This document shows positions 17,544-28,199 of a stretch of 64,000 nt of DNA, in pieces. Every line of letters starts with the position of its first letter. Within the stretch, counting starts at the first letter, position 1. Origin of the DNA: Paeniglutamicibacter sp. Y32M11 (GTDB lineage: Bacteria > Actinomycetota > Actinomycetes > Actinomycetales > Micrococcaceae); contig NZ_CP079107.1 in the NCBI RefSeq assembly GCF_019285735.1, forward strand, positions 2,418,001-2,482,000. The letters are read 5' to 3'. Below the pieces are notes generated by a model. It was not told the DNA's origin. It made no database searches and saw nothing but the letters and a program-made list of their open reading frames with translations. A program made the position numbers and the translations under genes.

Positions 17544-19433
17544 CTAAAAGAACACATGAGAGTCGTTCCTTCCGAACCAGGCCACCTCACCGGTGGCAGC
17601 AAGACTCCGCTCGGAGGCCTTCCAGGTGTGCTCACCGGTCTTGCCGCGGAATTGCAGGAAGTTGAAACGGTCGGTCGAATAGATCCGTGCCCCCGCACGA
17701 AGGGTATTGCCAAGGAATTCGGTGTCTTCGCCACGGCTGCGCGCGGTGAACCTGACTGCATCGAACAGCGCCTTGGTGCCCAGCAGCGTCGGGCCCATGA
17801 CCAAGTCAGTGAAGCGGTGCTCCCGGTCTTCGTTGCGCAGAAGAGTCAGATCAAGGCCCTCGAGGTACATGTAGTGTGCTTGCTTGCCCACCACATCGGC
17901 GCCGCTGAACCGCAGCGCAGAAACTTGGTCGCTGAGATAGTTGACCCCGTAAAAATCGTCGTCATCCATCTTCGCGATAAAGTCACCTTCAGCCATATCG
18001 ATTCCCTGGTTTAGGCACTCGCCCAGACTCAGCGCGCCATCGGCCACCAGGACATCAAGCTGTCCAATGCTGCCGGTGTCCCTAATGTCATTCAGTTGCC
18101 CGGCGTCAGGTTCGAAGCCGTGGGCGATGAGCACCAGCTGGACGTGGACACCCAACTGTTTGGCCACACTTTGCAGCAGGTGGGGAAGTTTTCCCGGGCG
18201 CCGGGTTGCGGCGATCACTGTGACCACTCGTGGTGAATTCATCGAAAATGGTGAGGGCACGGCCGCGCTGATGCCCGTCTGCCGCAGCACGCTGGCCGCG
18301 CGATGAGAGTAAGTGTGGTGATCCCAGATCCGCCGCTGGGCTAGGTGCACGGAGCGCTGGCGCAGGGCCGGGCTACGCAGCAACATTCGAATGGTTCCGC
18401 GAGCATCTTCCCGGTCCTTGACCTCAAAGACCTCCTCGGGGTCAAAGAAACGCCCAATGGCGGCGCTCTCACCGGAGACCACTGGGGTACCGCAGGCGCT
18501 GATTTCAAAGATGCGTCGCGCACACATGCTCGGCGAGTCGACGACCGAGTTAACGTTCAGGAATACCTTGAAGTCTTGGTAGGCACCGACCATTTGCTCA
18601 TAGGGCAGGGATCCAACAACGGCGGCGTCGAAGGGAGCCGGGAACTGGTACTTTTCCTCGCCGCCCCATTGTCTCGAAAAGATCCTCAGATTGCCGCCGT
18701 TCTTCTGTTGCGCGTCAAGTGCCCCACCGAGGACCGTTTCCATCTGATCACGCCGCTCGGGGTATTTATGGGCGAAATACATACCGGCGAACGCAACGTC
18801 CTGCACTTCTAAGGCACGCGATCTGACCGGGTTGTGCAGCTCGGGCTGGGCGGCAAACGAAAGCGTATGGACCCGCTGATGTCCCAGTTCCTGTTGGTAC
18901 CTGGGAATCATGGACTCATCGGAGGTGAGCACTGTGTCAAACAGGCGGGCAGCGTCCAGGAAGTCCTCAAAATGCGGCGGGTCCTCCTTGTTCCAGAACA
19001 CGGTGGGGATACCTTTTTCGCGGAAGGCTGCCACCATCTCCACCAGTGGTTGTCGTGGGGCACTCGTTCCGGTCAGGTGGTAGCTCCATGATCCGGAGTT
19101 GCCGGCCCAGGCCGACTCGACAAACAATAGGTCGGTTTGGCCACCGTCGAGCACTTCTTGCCAATTTGTCGGAGTTGGCAAGAGCAGATTCCATTCGGGG
19201 CCCCAGGCTTGGGCGCTAAATTCATCCAGGATAGCTGCAACATTGAGCTCGGCTTTTGCTCGCCCGAGGTTGACGGCGCTGCCGGCCTGACGCCCGTGCC
19301 CTTGTTCCCGGCCATATGACGTGCCAGACTCGGGCTGCAGCCCCAGTCCGTGGCGCCGCCGCCATGTCTGCAGCTGCCGTGGCCCGCCCTTGCGCAGGTG
19401 CCACAGTGCGGTGCGTAGTTTTTCGAAATCCAT
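17544..19433 (-). CDS. Two-domain glycosyltransferase: CgeB-like plus GT2
   Basis: 629 residues from MDFEKLRTAL (a 98-residue longer frame upstream is Arg-rich and unlikely). The first half resembles CgeB-like transferases: FVESAWAGNSGSW, VFWNKEDPPHFEDF, VAFAGMYFAHKYPERRDQ, and an EISACGTPVVSGE donor-site segment. The second half, from about MNSPRVVTVIAATRRPGKL, is a GT2 domain with GDFIAKMDDDDFYG as the DxD region. It repeats the architecture of the next gene upstream, so the two look like ancient duplicates that extend a repeated unit, perhaps adding two sugars each. Cytoplasmic; no membrane segment. Function is inferred from domains only. Confidence 0.8.
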   Translation of the reverse strand: MDFEKLRTALWHLRKGGPRQLQTWRRRHGLGLQPESGTSYGREQGHGRQAGSAVNLGRAKAELNVAAILDEFSAQAWGPEWNLLLPTPTNWQEVLDGGQTDLLFVESAWAGNSGSWSYHLTGTSAPRQPLVEMVAAFREKGIPTVFWNKEDPPHFEDFLDAARLFDTVLTSDESMIPRYQQELGHQRVHTLSFAAQPELHNPVRSRALEVQDVAFAGMYFAHKYPERRDQMETVLGGALDAQQKNGGNLRIFSRQWGGEEKYQFPAPFDAAVVGSLPYEQMVGAYQDFKVFLNVNSVVDSPSMCARRIFEISACGTPVVSGESAAIGRFFDPEEVFEVKDREDARGTIRMLLRSPALRQRSVHLAQRRIWDHHTYSHRAASVLRQTGISAAVPSPFSMNSPRVVTVIAATRRPGKLPHLLQSVAKQLGVHVQLVLIAHGFEPDAGQLNDIRDTGSIGQLDVLVADGALSLGECLNQGIDMAEGDFIAKMDDDDFYGVNYLSDQVSALRFSGADVVGKQAHYMYLEGLDLTLLRNEDREHRFTDLVMGPTLLGTKALFDAVRFTARSRGEDTEFLGNTLRAGARIYSTDRFNFLQFRGKTGEHTWKASERSLAATGEVAWFGRNDSHVFF

Positions 19434-19495
19434 GATTCTAAGTCTCAATTGTCCTGGACCCTGGCCGTCGTGCCTAGCAGGGTCATTGCAGTTCT

Positions 19496-22150
19496 TCAGC
19501 CGCGTGCGGCAGAAAGGGAAGTCTCGTTGGCTGAAAAGAACTCGCGCAACTCCGCGTCCTTCCATTCGTGCTCGCCGTAGTATCCGGCTAACTGGGCTAT
19601 CAACTGACGCGAGGGTTCTTGCTCGTGCTCGGCAACTCGCTGAAGCTTTTCCAGATACCAGCCCTTCACAAAGCCTTCCAGGCGCCGTTGCTTGTAATCT
19701 TCCAGCATGCCGATTTGCCGTAGCCAATCGGCACGGGACTTCTCCAACGGGACGTACTTGCGATAGAACGAGGTGCCCAGCGTGTTGACGGTTGAGTTAG
19801 AGACCACGGCAAAATAGGCGTGGATCGGCTCGTTGAGCAACGAGATCTTCGTGGCGTAGTAGAGCATTTGCTGGAAGAAATAGGAATCTTGTCCCACCGC
19901 TCCCACGGGTTGCTCAATACCCAGCGAACGCAGCCACGAGGTATTCGCCACCAGTGCTTGGATGCTCATCGGGGTGTAGTTGATCTTTGACAAGATACTC
20001 GGGTCGACCTGGTACGTGTCTTCAGAAATCTCGTTCCCAAGGATCTGGCGGCGGAGGATACGAACGTAGTTGACCAGTTTGCGACGATCTGCGTTGCGAA
20101 TCATGTTGCCGATGGCAAATTCTGAATCATTGGCGACGGCCAGCTTCAGCAACTTTGCGTATCCATCCGACAAGGCCTCGTTGTCGGGGTCCAAGTAGGT
20201 TACCCATTGGCCAGTGGCCATGGCCAAACCTAGGTTTCGCGGCCTTGAAGCACTTCCCGAACCGCCCTCCTCGTGGAGGTAGACACGCACGTTTGAGTAG
20301 TCCCGCTCCAGTTTCCTGATGGTGCGCACGGTCTGTCCATCGGTGGATCCGTCGTCGATTAGCAGGATTTCCATTTGGTCGAATATAGAGCTGCGGCGCA
20401 GCGATTCAAAGCACTTGAACTCCAGATGCCGTCCGTTGTTGTAGATCGGGACGATTACGCTCAGCTTCGGCTGCTGAGCGGTCCGTGTCTCGATCCTTTC
20501 GCGCAGCCGATCGCCCAGCTGTAAATCGTCAATGGCGTAGCTGGATGCGGATGTAGCATTGGCTCCGGCATCTTGGTTGATCCAGGTCAACGATCCGTGC
20601 GCCGGGGCCGGATCATTCGTGAAGTCGTGGTGGCCGCCGTTCTCACTGCCCGGTGCCGATTTGTGGATCGAAACACTGTCCACGTACTTGGTTGCATTTA
20701 CCAGGTCCTGCAGATAGTGCTGGCCATATTCAAAGCCGGGATCGATATCGCAGACCAGATCCACGCCGGCCTGACGGGCGGCGTCGGTGGATTCGTGAGT
20801 TTCCAACGCTCCGGCGAAGGACTGTTCGCTCTTGAACTGCAGGACAGCCCCGGGTTCGCCAATAATTGAGATGCGCCTGGAGTCACCATCCAGATCCGCC
20901 AATCCGCAGGTGCCCAGCAACGTGCGCATCCTGTCGAAATTCACGTGATCGGTGTAAGCGTTCCTCAGTCCAGTCATCTGGTTTTCATACAGGGGGGCAC
21001 CATGCAGGGAGGCAATAATGTCCGCAGCGTCAAAGCTGCTCTCGGGCATGAAAACGTTCGGGAACTGGTCGTTGACTCCCGCATTATAGTTCGACAGGAC
21101 GGTGCAGCCCATGGCTTGGAGTTCCACCACGCGGTTGGCGTACATCGTTGAACTCGAGACCACCGAGTTGAGGTTGATGGCGATATCACTGGTGCGGTGG
21201 ATTCTTAGCAGCTCGTCATGGTCCACCGCTGGCTCAACGTAGGGTAAATAACGTTCAGGAAAGAGGTACTTCTCAGTTTCCAATTCCCAGTTGCGATCAA
21301 TGATTCGCAGCTTCCGGTCCGAGGCAATGACGCCGTTGAAGATCTCAATGGCCGATTCGCGGCGTTCGGTGTATTTGTGGTTGTGCCAGGAACCGGCGAA
21401 GATGATGTCTTCGATCCTGTGTCGCCGACTTCCCACCGGATTATGGTGGCGGAAGTCCACGCTGAAAGAAAGGACTCCGATGGCCCGTGCGCTCGGACAT
21501 ACCGCACGATATTTCTCGATCATTTCAACGGCACTGGTGAAGATGTAATCACACACCTTGGCTGTGCTCAGGAAGACATCGTAGTTCGGAGGATCCTCCT
21601 TGGAGTAGAAGGCCACCGGTATCCCCCGTTCCTGATAAAAGGGAATGAGTTTATCTTCCAGCAGCCGACGAATCTTTCCGCTTCGCTGCGATGCACCAAC
21701 CCATTCACGGTCCAAGCCGCGCCATGTAGAAGTAACCAGTACCAAGTCCAGTTGATCGGCATAGTCTTTATAGTTCGCCGGGGTCAGCGGCACAAAGTTC
21801 GCCGTGCTGGAGAAAGATTTATAGAGGAATTCGTCGGCGATGATCCCGATGTTCAGGTCGAACGGCCTATGCCAACGTTGCCCCCCGGTTTCAGTTCTAT
21901 TGATGTTTTGGGAGTATTCCTCGGTCACGCTATGGTTCAATTCGTTGAAGTACTGTCGGCGTTGGGTGTATTCCGTCAACGAGCGCACAGGTTCGAAGTA
22001 GGGATGCTCGCCGGTCAGTGCACCTTGGTAGTAGCGCGATTCCAAGTGATTGCCCATATCGAATTCTCGGGGGAAGCCAACTGGTTTCGACAGCTGCTTC
22101 GTACGCGCCTCAATATGGGCAAGTCGGCTGTTCAGGCTCTTGGTATCCAT
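19496..22150 (-). CDS. Two-domain glycosyltransferase: CgeB-like plus GT2, large form
   Basis: 884 residues. Residues ~100-420 are CgeB-like: LVTSTWRGLDREW, AFYSKEDPPNYDVF (181-193), IIFAGSWHNHKYTERRES (249-266), ELQAMGCTVLSNYNAG. A linker follows (~420-560), then a canonical GT2 domain from 561: PKLSVIVPIYNNGRH, the IDDGSTDG nucleotide motif near 597, and YLDPDNE in place of a strict DxD. The KEDPP motif is shared with the downstream paralogue. It begins 6 bases after the coiled-coil gene. Such fusions could make a two-step or processive enzyme for a repeating glycan. Confidence 0.82.
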   Translation of the reverse strand: MDTKSLNSRLAHIEARTKQLSKPVGFPREFDMGNHLESRYYQGALTGEHPYFEPVRSLTEYTQRRQYFNELNHSVTEEYSQNINRTETGGQRWHRPFDLNIGIIADEFLYKSFSSTANFVPLTPANYKDYADQLDLVLVTSTWRGLDREWVGASQRSGKIRRLLEDKLIPFYQERGIPVAFYSKEDPPNYDVFLSTAKVCDYIFTSAVEMIEKYRAVCPSARAIGVLSFSVDFRHHNPVGSRRHRIEDIIFAGSWHNHKYTERRESAIEIFNGVIASDRKLRIIDRNWELETEKYLFPERYLPYVEPAVDHDELLRIHRTSDIAINLNSVVSSSTMYANRVVELQAMGCTVLSNYNAGVNDQFPNVFMPESSFDAADIIASLHGAPLYENQMTGLRNAYTDHVNFDRMRTLLGTCGLADLDGDSRRISIIGEPGAVLQFKSEQSFAGALETHESTDAARQAGVDLVCDIDPGFEYGQHYLQDLVNATKYVDSVSIHKSAPGSENGGHHDFTNDPAPAHGSLTWINQDAGANATSASSYAIDDLQLGDRLRERIETRTAQQPKLSVIVPIYNNGRHLEFKCFESLRRSSIFDQMEILLIDDGSTDGQTVRTIRKLERDYSNVRVYLHEEGGSGSASRPRNLGLAMATGQWVTYLDPDNEALSDGYAKLLKLAVANDSEFAIGNMIRNADRRKLVNYVRILRRQILGNEISEDTYQVDPSILSKINYTPMSIQALVANTSWLRSLGIEQPVGAVGQDSYFFQQMLYYATKISLLNEPIHAYFAVVSNSTVNTLGTSFYRKYVPLEKSRADWLRQIGMLEDYKQRRLEGFVKGWYLEKLQRVAEHEQEPSRQLIAQLAGYYGEHEWKDAELREFFSANETSLSAARG

Positions 22151-22156
22151 GGTTCT

Positions 22157-22540
22157 CTATTTCCCCGCTCGCTTTTTCCAGTACCACCGTTGTGCCCTAC
22201 CGAGCTTCGAATTGCTCAACGCCTCGTAGCGCGAACGCATGGCTTCAAGCTCGCGCTCTGCCTTCAACAGACGTTTTGCCAGCTCCGATTCTGTTTGTGC
22301 TCGCAGCTCACTGGCGTCGGGCACCTGTGGCAGTTTTTTGCCGCCTGAAAGTAGCTTCACTTGGCGGTCCCGCTTATCTATGATGTTGAGCAGTTTCTCT
22401 TCCCGCTCGTAGAGCTTTAGCAGTTCGGCGGAAAGCCCTTGTACTTCGCGATGTAGCTTCAGCGGAAGTACAGCCGCCCGGCGCGTAAAATCCTCGGCCT
22501 GCATTCTGGTGTTCTCTGGCATGGTGTTCTGCGCTTTCAT
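22157..22540 (-). CDS. Coiled-coil protein of the glycan locus
   Basis: 127 residues, highly charged, with a long heptad-like stretch (LSAELLKLYEREEKLLNIID, then ELAKRLLKAERELEAMRSRY) and a basic tail ending YWKKRAGK. No catalytic motif or membrane segment; I do not recognise a family. It lies between the asparagine-synthetase-like gene (25 bases upstream) and the large CgeB/GT2 gene (6 bases downstream), so it is probably a scaffold or partner of the glycosyltransferases. The ribosome site is weak; MPENTR six codons later is an alternative start. Confidence 0.6.
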   Translation of the reverse strand: MKAQNTMPENTRMQAEDFTRRAAVLPLKLHREVQGLSAELLKLYEREEKLLNIIDKRDRQVKLLSGGKKLPQVPDASELRAQTESELAKRLLKAERELEAMRSRYEALSNSKLGRAQRWYWKKRAGK

Positions 22541-22565
22541 ACTGAGTTCGTCTGCGGACACCCGG

Positions 22566-24530
22566 CTAGCCCTCAACTTTGGCAAAGGGATTATCGGTGA
22601 GTATTTTGCGCCCGGGCCGAGTACTGGGTCGAGAAGTGATTCGGATTTTGGTCCTGCTGGCCATTTCCCATGAGGGCTTGGGGACTTCACGCAGCGAATT
22701 TATTCGCAACGTCAACCGGGACGCTGGAGCTACATCGGTGATTGAAATAGTAAAAGGTTCGGGCCAAAACGCCAGATCGTGTCGTGCCACCAATTTGTCA
22801 TCCAGCATGGCTACCAATTCAAGATATTGGGCGCCTCGCATATTCTCGTAGCTGTTGTCGATCAGGATTCTGATGTCAACGCTCCCCACGGCATCACTGA
22901 GCTCTGCCACGACGTAGCTAACGGACGAAGAGTGCCCCCGCCTGATTTGGTCGGCAGGAATATAGAGCTGCCCCAAGTAGGGCAGTTCTCCTGTCAGTCC
23001 TTTTGTTGAGTCGTACAGGCAAATCTTCTTCACTGGACCGTCGATGTGGGCGGCAGGTTCCTGTTTCTGTTTCACGCGTCGACCCTGCTCGTAGAGGTTC
23101 TCAGTGTCATTAACACCGTAGAAGTTCAGGAGGGGAGCATTGAGGTTGATCAGCTCGCGAAAGAGGAATCCCTCCTTCCGTTCCTGCGACGTGAATGACA
23201 ATGCCAGATCGATGATGCGGCGGTGGTTGAAAGGGATCGCTGTATCGAATGCCCAGTCGGTCTCATTGAAAACTTCCGAGAACCACCGTGCTTGGCGGGC
23301 TTCCCAATAGTAGAGATCAAGTGGTTCATAGCTCGGGTCGACTAGCGCTATTCCGAATGTCTCGAATTCTTCCTCAAGCTCGTCCATGACGTGTTGCAGC
23401 TCATCGCCAACGCTCGGCTTGCGCTGCAGGATCTGCTCCTTGAGCAGCTTCCGAAGTCCATTCATCGGAGTTACTGGGTCAGTGAACTGATGGAAGTAGT
23501 TCCTTGCCGTCTCGTTGAGATTACCCCGCAAGTGGACGACATTCTCCCCCGAAACATGCTCCCGATATAACTTGAGCAGCCACCGCCCGTGCTGTCCTGC
23601 AGAGTTCTTTTCGATGATCCCGAGCTCACTGGAAGTGAAGTCAATCGCTTCATCGCGATGTAGGAATCTATGGTGGACGTCCACCACATCCAGCAACTGC
23701 CGCACAATGACTTCGTCCTTGTAAATGGAGCGGGACCAAGCATTGTCCTGTAGCGGTGTGGCCGTATAGGTGAATGCTCGAATCGAGCCCCAGACTTCTC
23801 TGGCCATGGCCAAGGATGTCCGGCTATCCAGTCCGCCCGTCATTGAAAGGGCCAGCGTGCGTTTGCTAGCTAATACGCGGAGTTGCTCAGACCATAGGTC
23901 TTGGACCATCGAGACCCGGTCCGCGACCGGCAGTTCAACGTACGGGTTGGCGGAAGTGGGGAAGAAGCGTTGTTGCGACGCGGACATCATGTCCAGCCGG
24001 TGGTTTGGAAGCATGGCCCTGATCCCGGTATATCTCGTCTTACTCCATCGCAATGCCAACGGCAATTCGGCAAGGCGCGAGTTTCCCACTGGCGCCTTGG
24101 TGATGTCCGCAATCATTCGTTCGTGGGAAGTCAGTACCGAGGCATCGTCATTGAAGTAGACCGAACGCATTCCGTGGGCATCCTGATAAGCAAAAGCCGT
24201 GTTTTCACCCAGGACGAACAGAACGTATCGCCCTGCCAAGTCATAAAGTAGTTCTTCCACCCCTCTGGTTTCCTTGCCTTTCCATGCCCTGGCCACCAGC
24301 TCCAAAACATCGGCAAGTTCACTTACGGATTTGTCGAGGTTTACATAGTGCGCATGTCCCAGCAGCACGAAGGCGAACCGCCCGAATTCAAGGACGGCGT
24401 ACTCCGTTTCCGGCGAGAACCAGAATGACCCGTGCACCGTCGACTGCTGGGAAAAATGGCTCACATCCACCGGCAAGTCAATCTCATTGCGAGCGAAGAA
24501 AAAACCACGGGGGTATAACGGGATATTCAT
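22566..24530 (-). CDS. Asparagine-synthetase-like amidating protein
   Basis: 654 residues from MNIPLYPRGFFFARNEID. A TTG 27 codons upstream (24611) would extend it; the ATG fits the domain edge and has AAGGA about 12 nt upstream. The PP-loop ATP pyrophosphatase motif SMTGGLDSR is clear at 229-237. The N-terminal region resembles a class II glutaminase fold (GRYVLFVLGENTAFAYQDAH, later VGNSRLAELPLALRW) but lacks the N-terminal nucleophile Cys, so glutamine hydrolysis is doubtful. Relatives in polysaccharide clusters amidate uronic acids; with wecBC nearby, ManNAcA is an attractive but unproven substrate. First gene of a five- or six-gene minus-strand run. Confidence 0.7.
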   Translation of the reverse strand: MNIPLYPRGFFFARNEIDLPVDVSHFSQQSTVHGSFWFSPETEYAVLEFGRFAFVLLGHAHYVNLDKSVSELADVLELVARAWKGKETRGVEELLYDLAGRYVLFVLGENTAFAYQDAHGMRSVYFNDDASVLTSHERMIADITKAPVGNSRLAELPLALRWSKTRYTGIRAMLPNHRLDMMSASQQRFFPTSANPYVELPVADRVSMVQDLWSEQLRVLASKRTLALSMTGGLDSRTSLAMAREVWGSIRAFTYTATPLQDNAWSRSIYKDEVIVRQLLDVVDVHHRFLHRDEAIDFTSSELGIIEKNSAGQHGRWLLKLYREHVSGENVVHLRGNLNETARNYFHQFTDPVTPMNGLRKLLKEQILQRKPSVGDELQHVMDELEEEFETFGIALVDPSYEPLDLYYWEARQARWFSEVFNETDWAFDTAIPFNHRRIIDLALSFTSQERKEGFLFRELINLNAPLLNFYGVNDTENLYEQGRRVKQKQEPAAHIDGPVKKICLYDSTKGLTGELPYLGQLYIPADQIRRGHSSSVSYVVAELSDAVGSVDIRILIDNSYENMRGAQYLELVAMLDDKLVARHDLAFWPEPFTISITDVAPASRLTLRINSLREVPKPSWEMASRTKIRITSRPSTRPGRKILTDNPFAKVEG

Positions 24531-24844
24531 TCTGGCGGGGGATCCTTGCAGTTTCAGCTCAGGGAAAGTCGATTTTCTTGAGGTTAGCAGTCCGTTGACA
24601 GTCGAATTCAATAAACCGCCCTGATTTCCTATCCGCTCATTGAGTGTTCATCGTCAGTTCAACTTGGTTCCATGAAACTGAACTTCATGACGCTTGTGAA
24701 TTGAGGATCCTAGACCACAAAACTCCGGCTAGAGTGCTGGTGCGTTCTTGAGCCGCCTCTCGAAAGAATGGCGGGTCGGTTTATGCGCCGCGATTTCACC
24801 TGAGGTTAATCGATGGTCAATGCCGAGGGCCTAGTGTTCTAGGA
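24531..24844. promoter_or_regulatory. Divergent promoter region of the glycan locus
   Basis: 314 bases between the asparagine-synthetase-like gene (minus) and the hydrolase gene (plus). No gene visible. It should carry promoters for both directions; I could not fix a -35/-10 pair with confidence. Confidence 0.35.
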
Positions 24845-25702
24845 ATGCCGCTACGTGTATTTTCCGATTCAGCAAAAACCTTCGAATCAGTAAATGATTT
24901 CTTGGTGGATCCAACGACTCCCCACGGACTCTTCACCATCATGCACCGCGGGCTCCCGATAGATTTCAGGTATGAAGACCGGGGCCACGCCACCACTACT
25001 GTGTTCTTCCATGCTGCCCTTGGCCCCAAGATCACGCGACTGCCCGTGTTCCTTGGCAAGTCCTTCTCTCAGGATGTGGCAGTGAATCGGCTTTTTGTGG
25101 CCGATCCAACTCTGCATATTGACGACAAGCTGCGTCTGGCTTGGTACGCCGGAAGTTCCCGTCAACCGGATTTGCAAGAGGTACTTGCACAAGTCTTCGC
25201 GAAAATTAGTGGCAGCAACCGGACAATCTATTTTGGTGCTTCCGGTGGCGGTTACGCAGCACTTTATTACTCGGCTCAGCATCCGAGTTCGCTCGCCATC
25301 CCCCTGAACCCGCAAACCAACATCGCAAGGTATGTTCCGGCATTTGTCGAGCGCTGGGCTAGCATGGCTTGGCAATTAGAAAAGTCCGAAAGCGGACATC
25401 TGGAAATGCCGGACACGGTGACCAACCTGGTAGAAGTCTATGAGCAGCCACGAGGGAATCATGTGCTGTACGTGCAGAACACAGGAGATGCGTTGCATAT
25501 GGAAGCCCACTGGTCTCCGTTCATTGAGAAGGTGAATCCCTCGAACGACATCGTCCCTTTCCTTCAGTTTGTCGGCGAAGGACATGTTCCACCTCCGGTA
25601 GAACAACTCAAGGAGCTGCTGAAGCTCGCGGCGGCTAGTCAGGATTGGTCTACCTTGGACGTCCTTCCGCAGACACTTGCGATCGGAATGGAGGTCAGAT
25701 AG
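24845..25702 (+). CDS. Alpha/beta-hydrolase-fold protein of the glycan locus
   Basis: 285 residues. The nucleophile elbow GASGGGYAALYY gives Ser133 in a GxSxG context; a C-terminal GEGHVPPP could supply the catalytic His. The N-terminus (LPIDFRYEDRGHATTTVFFH) is not a signal peptide. Its GASGGGYAAL motif recalls proteins found beside glycosyltransferases, including the Asp2-type of accessory secretion/glycan loci that can act as acetyltransferases or esterases. Divergent from the glycosyltransferase run and probably part of the same locus, modifying the glycan. The exact reaction is not known. Confidence 0.65.
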   Translation: MPLRVFSDSAKTFESVNDFLVDPTTPHGLFTIMHRGLPIDFRYEDRGHATTTVFFHAALGPKITRLPVFLGKSFSQDVAVNRLFVADPTLHIDDKLRLAWYAGSSRQPDLQEVLAQVFAKISGSNRTIYFGASGGGYAALYYSAQHPSSLAIPLNPQTNIARYVPAFVERWASMAWQLEKSESGHLEMPDTVTNLVEVYEQPRGNHVLYVQNTGDALHMEAHWSPFIEKVNPSNDIVPFLQFVGEGHVPPPVEQLKELLKLAAASQDWSTLDVLPQTLAIGMEVR

Positions 25703-25892
25703 ACGTGTTAAGGCCAGGCCTTACGGAAGCATTAACTGAAGAGCAGTAGAGAGCAGCACCAAAACTGAGCAGTGCGACTCCCGACCCCCTGAAGTAATGA
25801 TCGTCAATCTCATGTTGGAGCCTGGGCAGTCTACAAATCCCGTGAACTGCTCGCGCTTTTCTTTGCCAAACCCCTACCTGTGGCGCCCGATG

Positions 25893-26255
25893 TCAGTCGT
25901 CAAGTAGGCCGCCTTGGGAATTTTCAGCAGTCCTTCGAAGTGGGAGAACACGGCCCTTTAGGCGGGCTCCGCGCCAGATGAAAGCATCTCTGACGTTGCG
26001 CACAGCACTTGAAAGATCTGGGTCAATGCGGATCGCTATAGTCAACTGTCCATTGGCCCGCGCGCGACTCACGTCGGTTTCATAACGGTCGAATGCCGAT
26101 TTGAGCTGCGGCGCCAATCCCGGTATCCGAGCAACATCACGACATTGCTCAAATCCCACGTTTAGCTCACCGTGTTCGAGCTTACGCAGCGTCGCCCGAC
26201 CAACTCCTGACCTGCCAGCGACCTGTTGCACGGTCAGCGCAAGCAAGGTCCCCAC
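25893..26255 (-). pseudogene. Truncated XRE-type regulator
   Basis: A 120-codon frame opens with LLALTVQQVAGRSGVGRAT and continues through LRKLEHGELNVGFEQ, the core of an XRE helix-turn-helix, and LAPQLKSAFDRYETDV. The first helices usual in this family are missing, and the C-terminal half after GQLTIAIR does not resemble them, so this looks like a remnant or fusion. The GTG start has no clear ribosome site. It could still be expressed as a small regulator. Confidence 0.45.
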
Positions 26256-26535
26256 AGGTTAATAGCTATTGACCAATATTTGTTGCGGTCCGACTCGTCT
26301 TCGGCGATGCTGTTTCCTGTGCAAGGCTCTAATGTCGGCCTCATTTGCGATCGCGTAAACAGGTTCTGTGGCCCTACTTTGGTCATTTATGGTCATTGTG
26401 GATTTCCTCGCACCTGTGGACCACACCGTGAAACCCTATTCCGTTCGGGGCTGTGTGCAGTGCTCGACGCCCGACTGCATCCGGAGAAATCCTATCCGCA
26501 GTCCCACTGTGGAAAATCGCTGCGCCAACGACGAA
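26256..26535. other. Intergenic region, no gene seen
   Basis: Space between the XRE remnant and the ilvC terminator hairpin. No protein-like frame or RNA gene was recognised. Confidence 0.3.
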
Positions 26536-26562
26536 GCCCGCCCCGACAAAAGTCGGGACGGG
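26536..26562 (-). terminator. Hairpin terminator downstream of ilvC
   Basis: GCCCGCCCCGAC-AAAA-GTCGGGACGGGC hairpin, arms of 12 bases with one mismatch, 47 bases after the ilvC stop. It is one base different from the hairpin at 11939. No long T-run on the minus strand. Confidence 0.6.
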
Positions 26563-26609
26563 CAAAGTGTCATGAACTACCTACCGGCAGCCACTCGCTC
26601 AGGCGTGGC

Positions 26610-27650
<1,041 letters not shown>

Positions 27651-27673
27651 TCAGTGTGAAGCTGGGGTGCGTT

Positions 27674-28192
27674 TTAGGCAGAGACGGAGCGCAGGGCGCG
27701 GTCCGACATCGATTTGGAGCCGCGTCCAACGGCAAGTGTGCCTGCCTGGACGATCTCGCGGATGCCGAACGGTTCAAGCACTGCCAGCAGCGCGTTGATC
27801 TTGTCGGCGTTGCCGGTGGCCTCAATGATGAGTGAATCGGTGGACACGTCCACCACGGAGGCACGGAAGAGGTCTGCGGCCTGGGTAACCTGCAAGCGGG
27901 TGGCCGCATCGGCGCGCACCTTGACCAGGATATGGTCTCGTTGCACCGAAGCCTCGGGCATCAATTCAACGATCTTGATGACGTTGATGAGTTTGTTCAG
28001 CTGCTTGGTGACCTGCTCGAGCAGGTCACCTTCGGCGTCGACGACCACGGTGATGCGGGAAATTCCCTTGTTCTCCGTGGGGCCAACGGCCAGCGAGTGG
28101 ATGTTAAAGGCGCGGCGGGCAAAAAGACTTGCCACGCGGGTCAATACGCCCGGTACGTCTTCGACGAGTACGGAAAGAGTGTGACGTGCCAT
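27674..28192 (-). CDS. ilvN: Acetolactate synthase small subunit
   Basis: Regulatory subunit of acetolactate synthase, giving full activity and valine feedback inhibition. 172 residues: N-terminal ACT domain (LSVLVEDVPGVLTRVASLFA) with the NIHSLAVGPTE segment, then the ALS_ss C-terminal domain (EASVQRDHILVKVRADAATR). It starts 7 bases after the ilvB stop, so the two subunits are co-translated. Confidence 0.96.
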   Translation of the reverse strand: MARHTLSVLVEDVPGVLTRVASLFARRAFNIHSLAVGPTENKGISRITVVVDAEGDLLEQVTKQLNKLINVIKIVELMPEASVQRDHILVKVRADAATRLQVTQAADLFRASVVDVSTDSLIIEATGNADKINALLAVLEPFGIREIVQAGTLAVGRGSKSMSDRALRSVSA

Positions 28193-28199
28193 GGGATTT

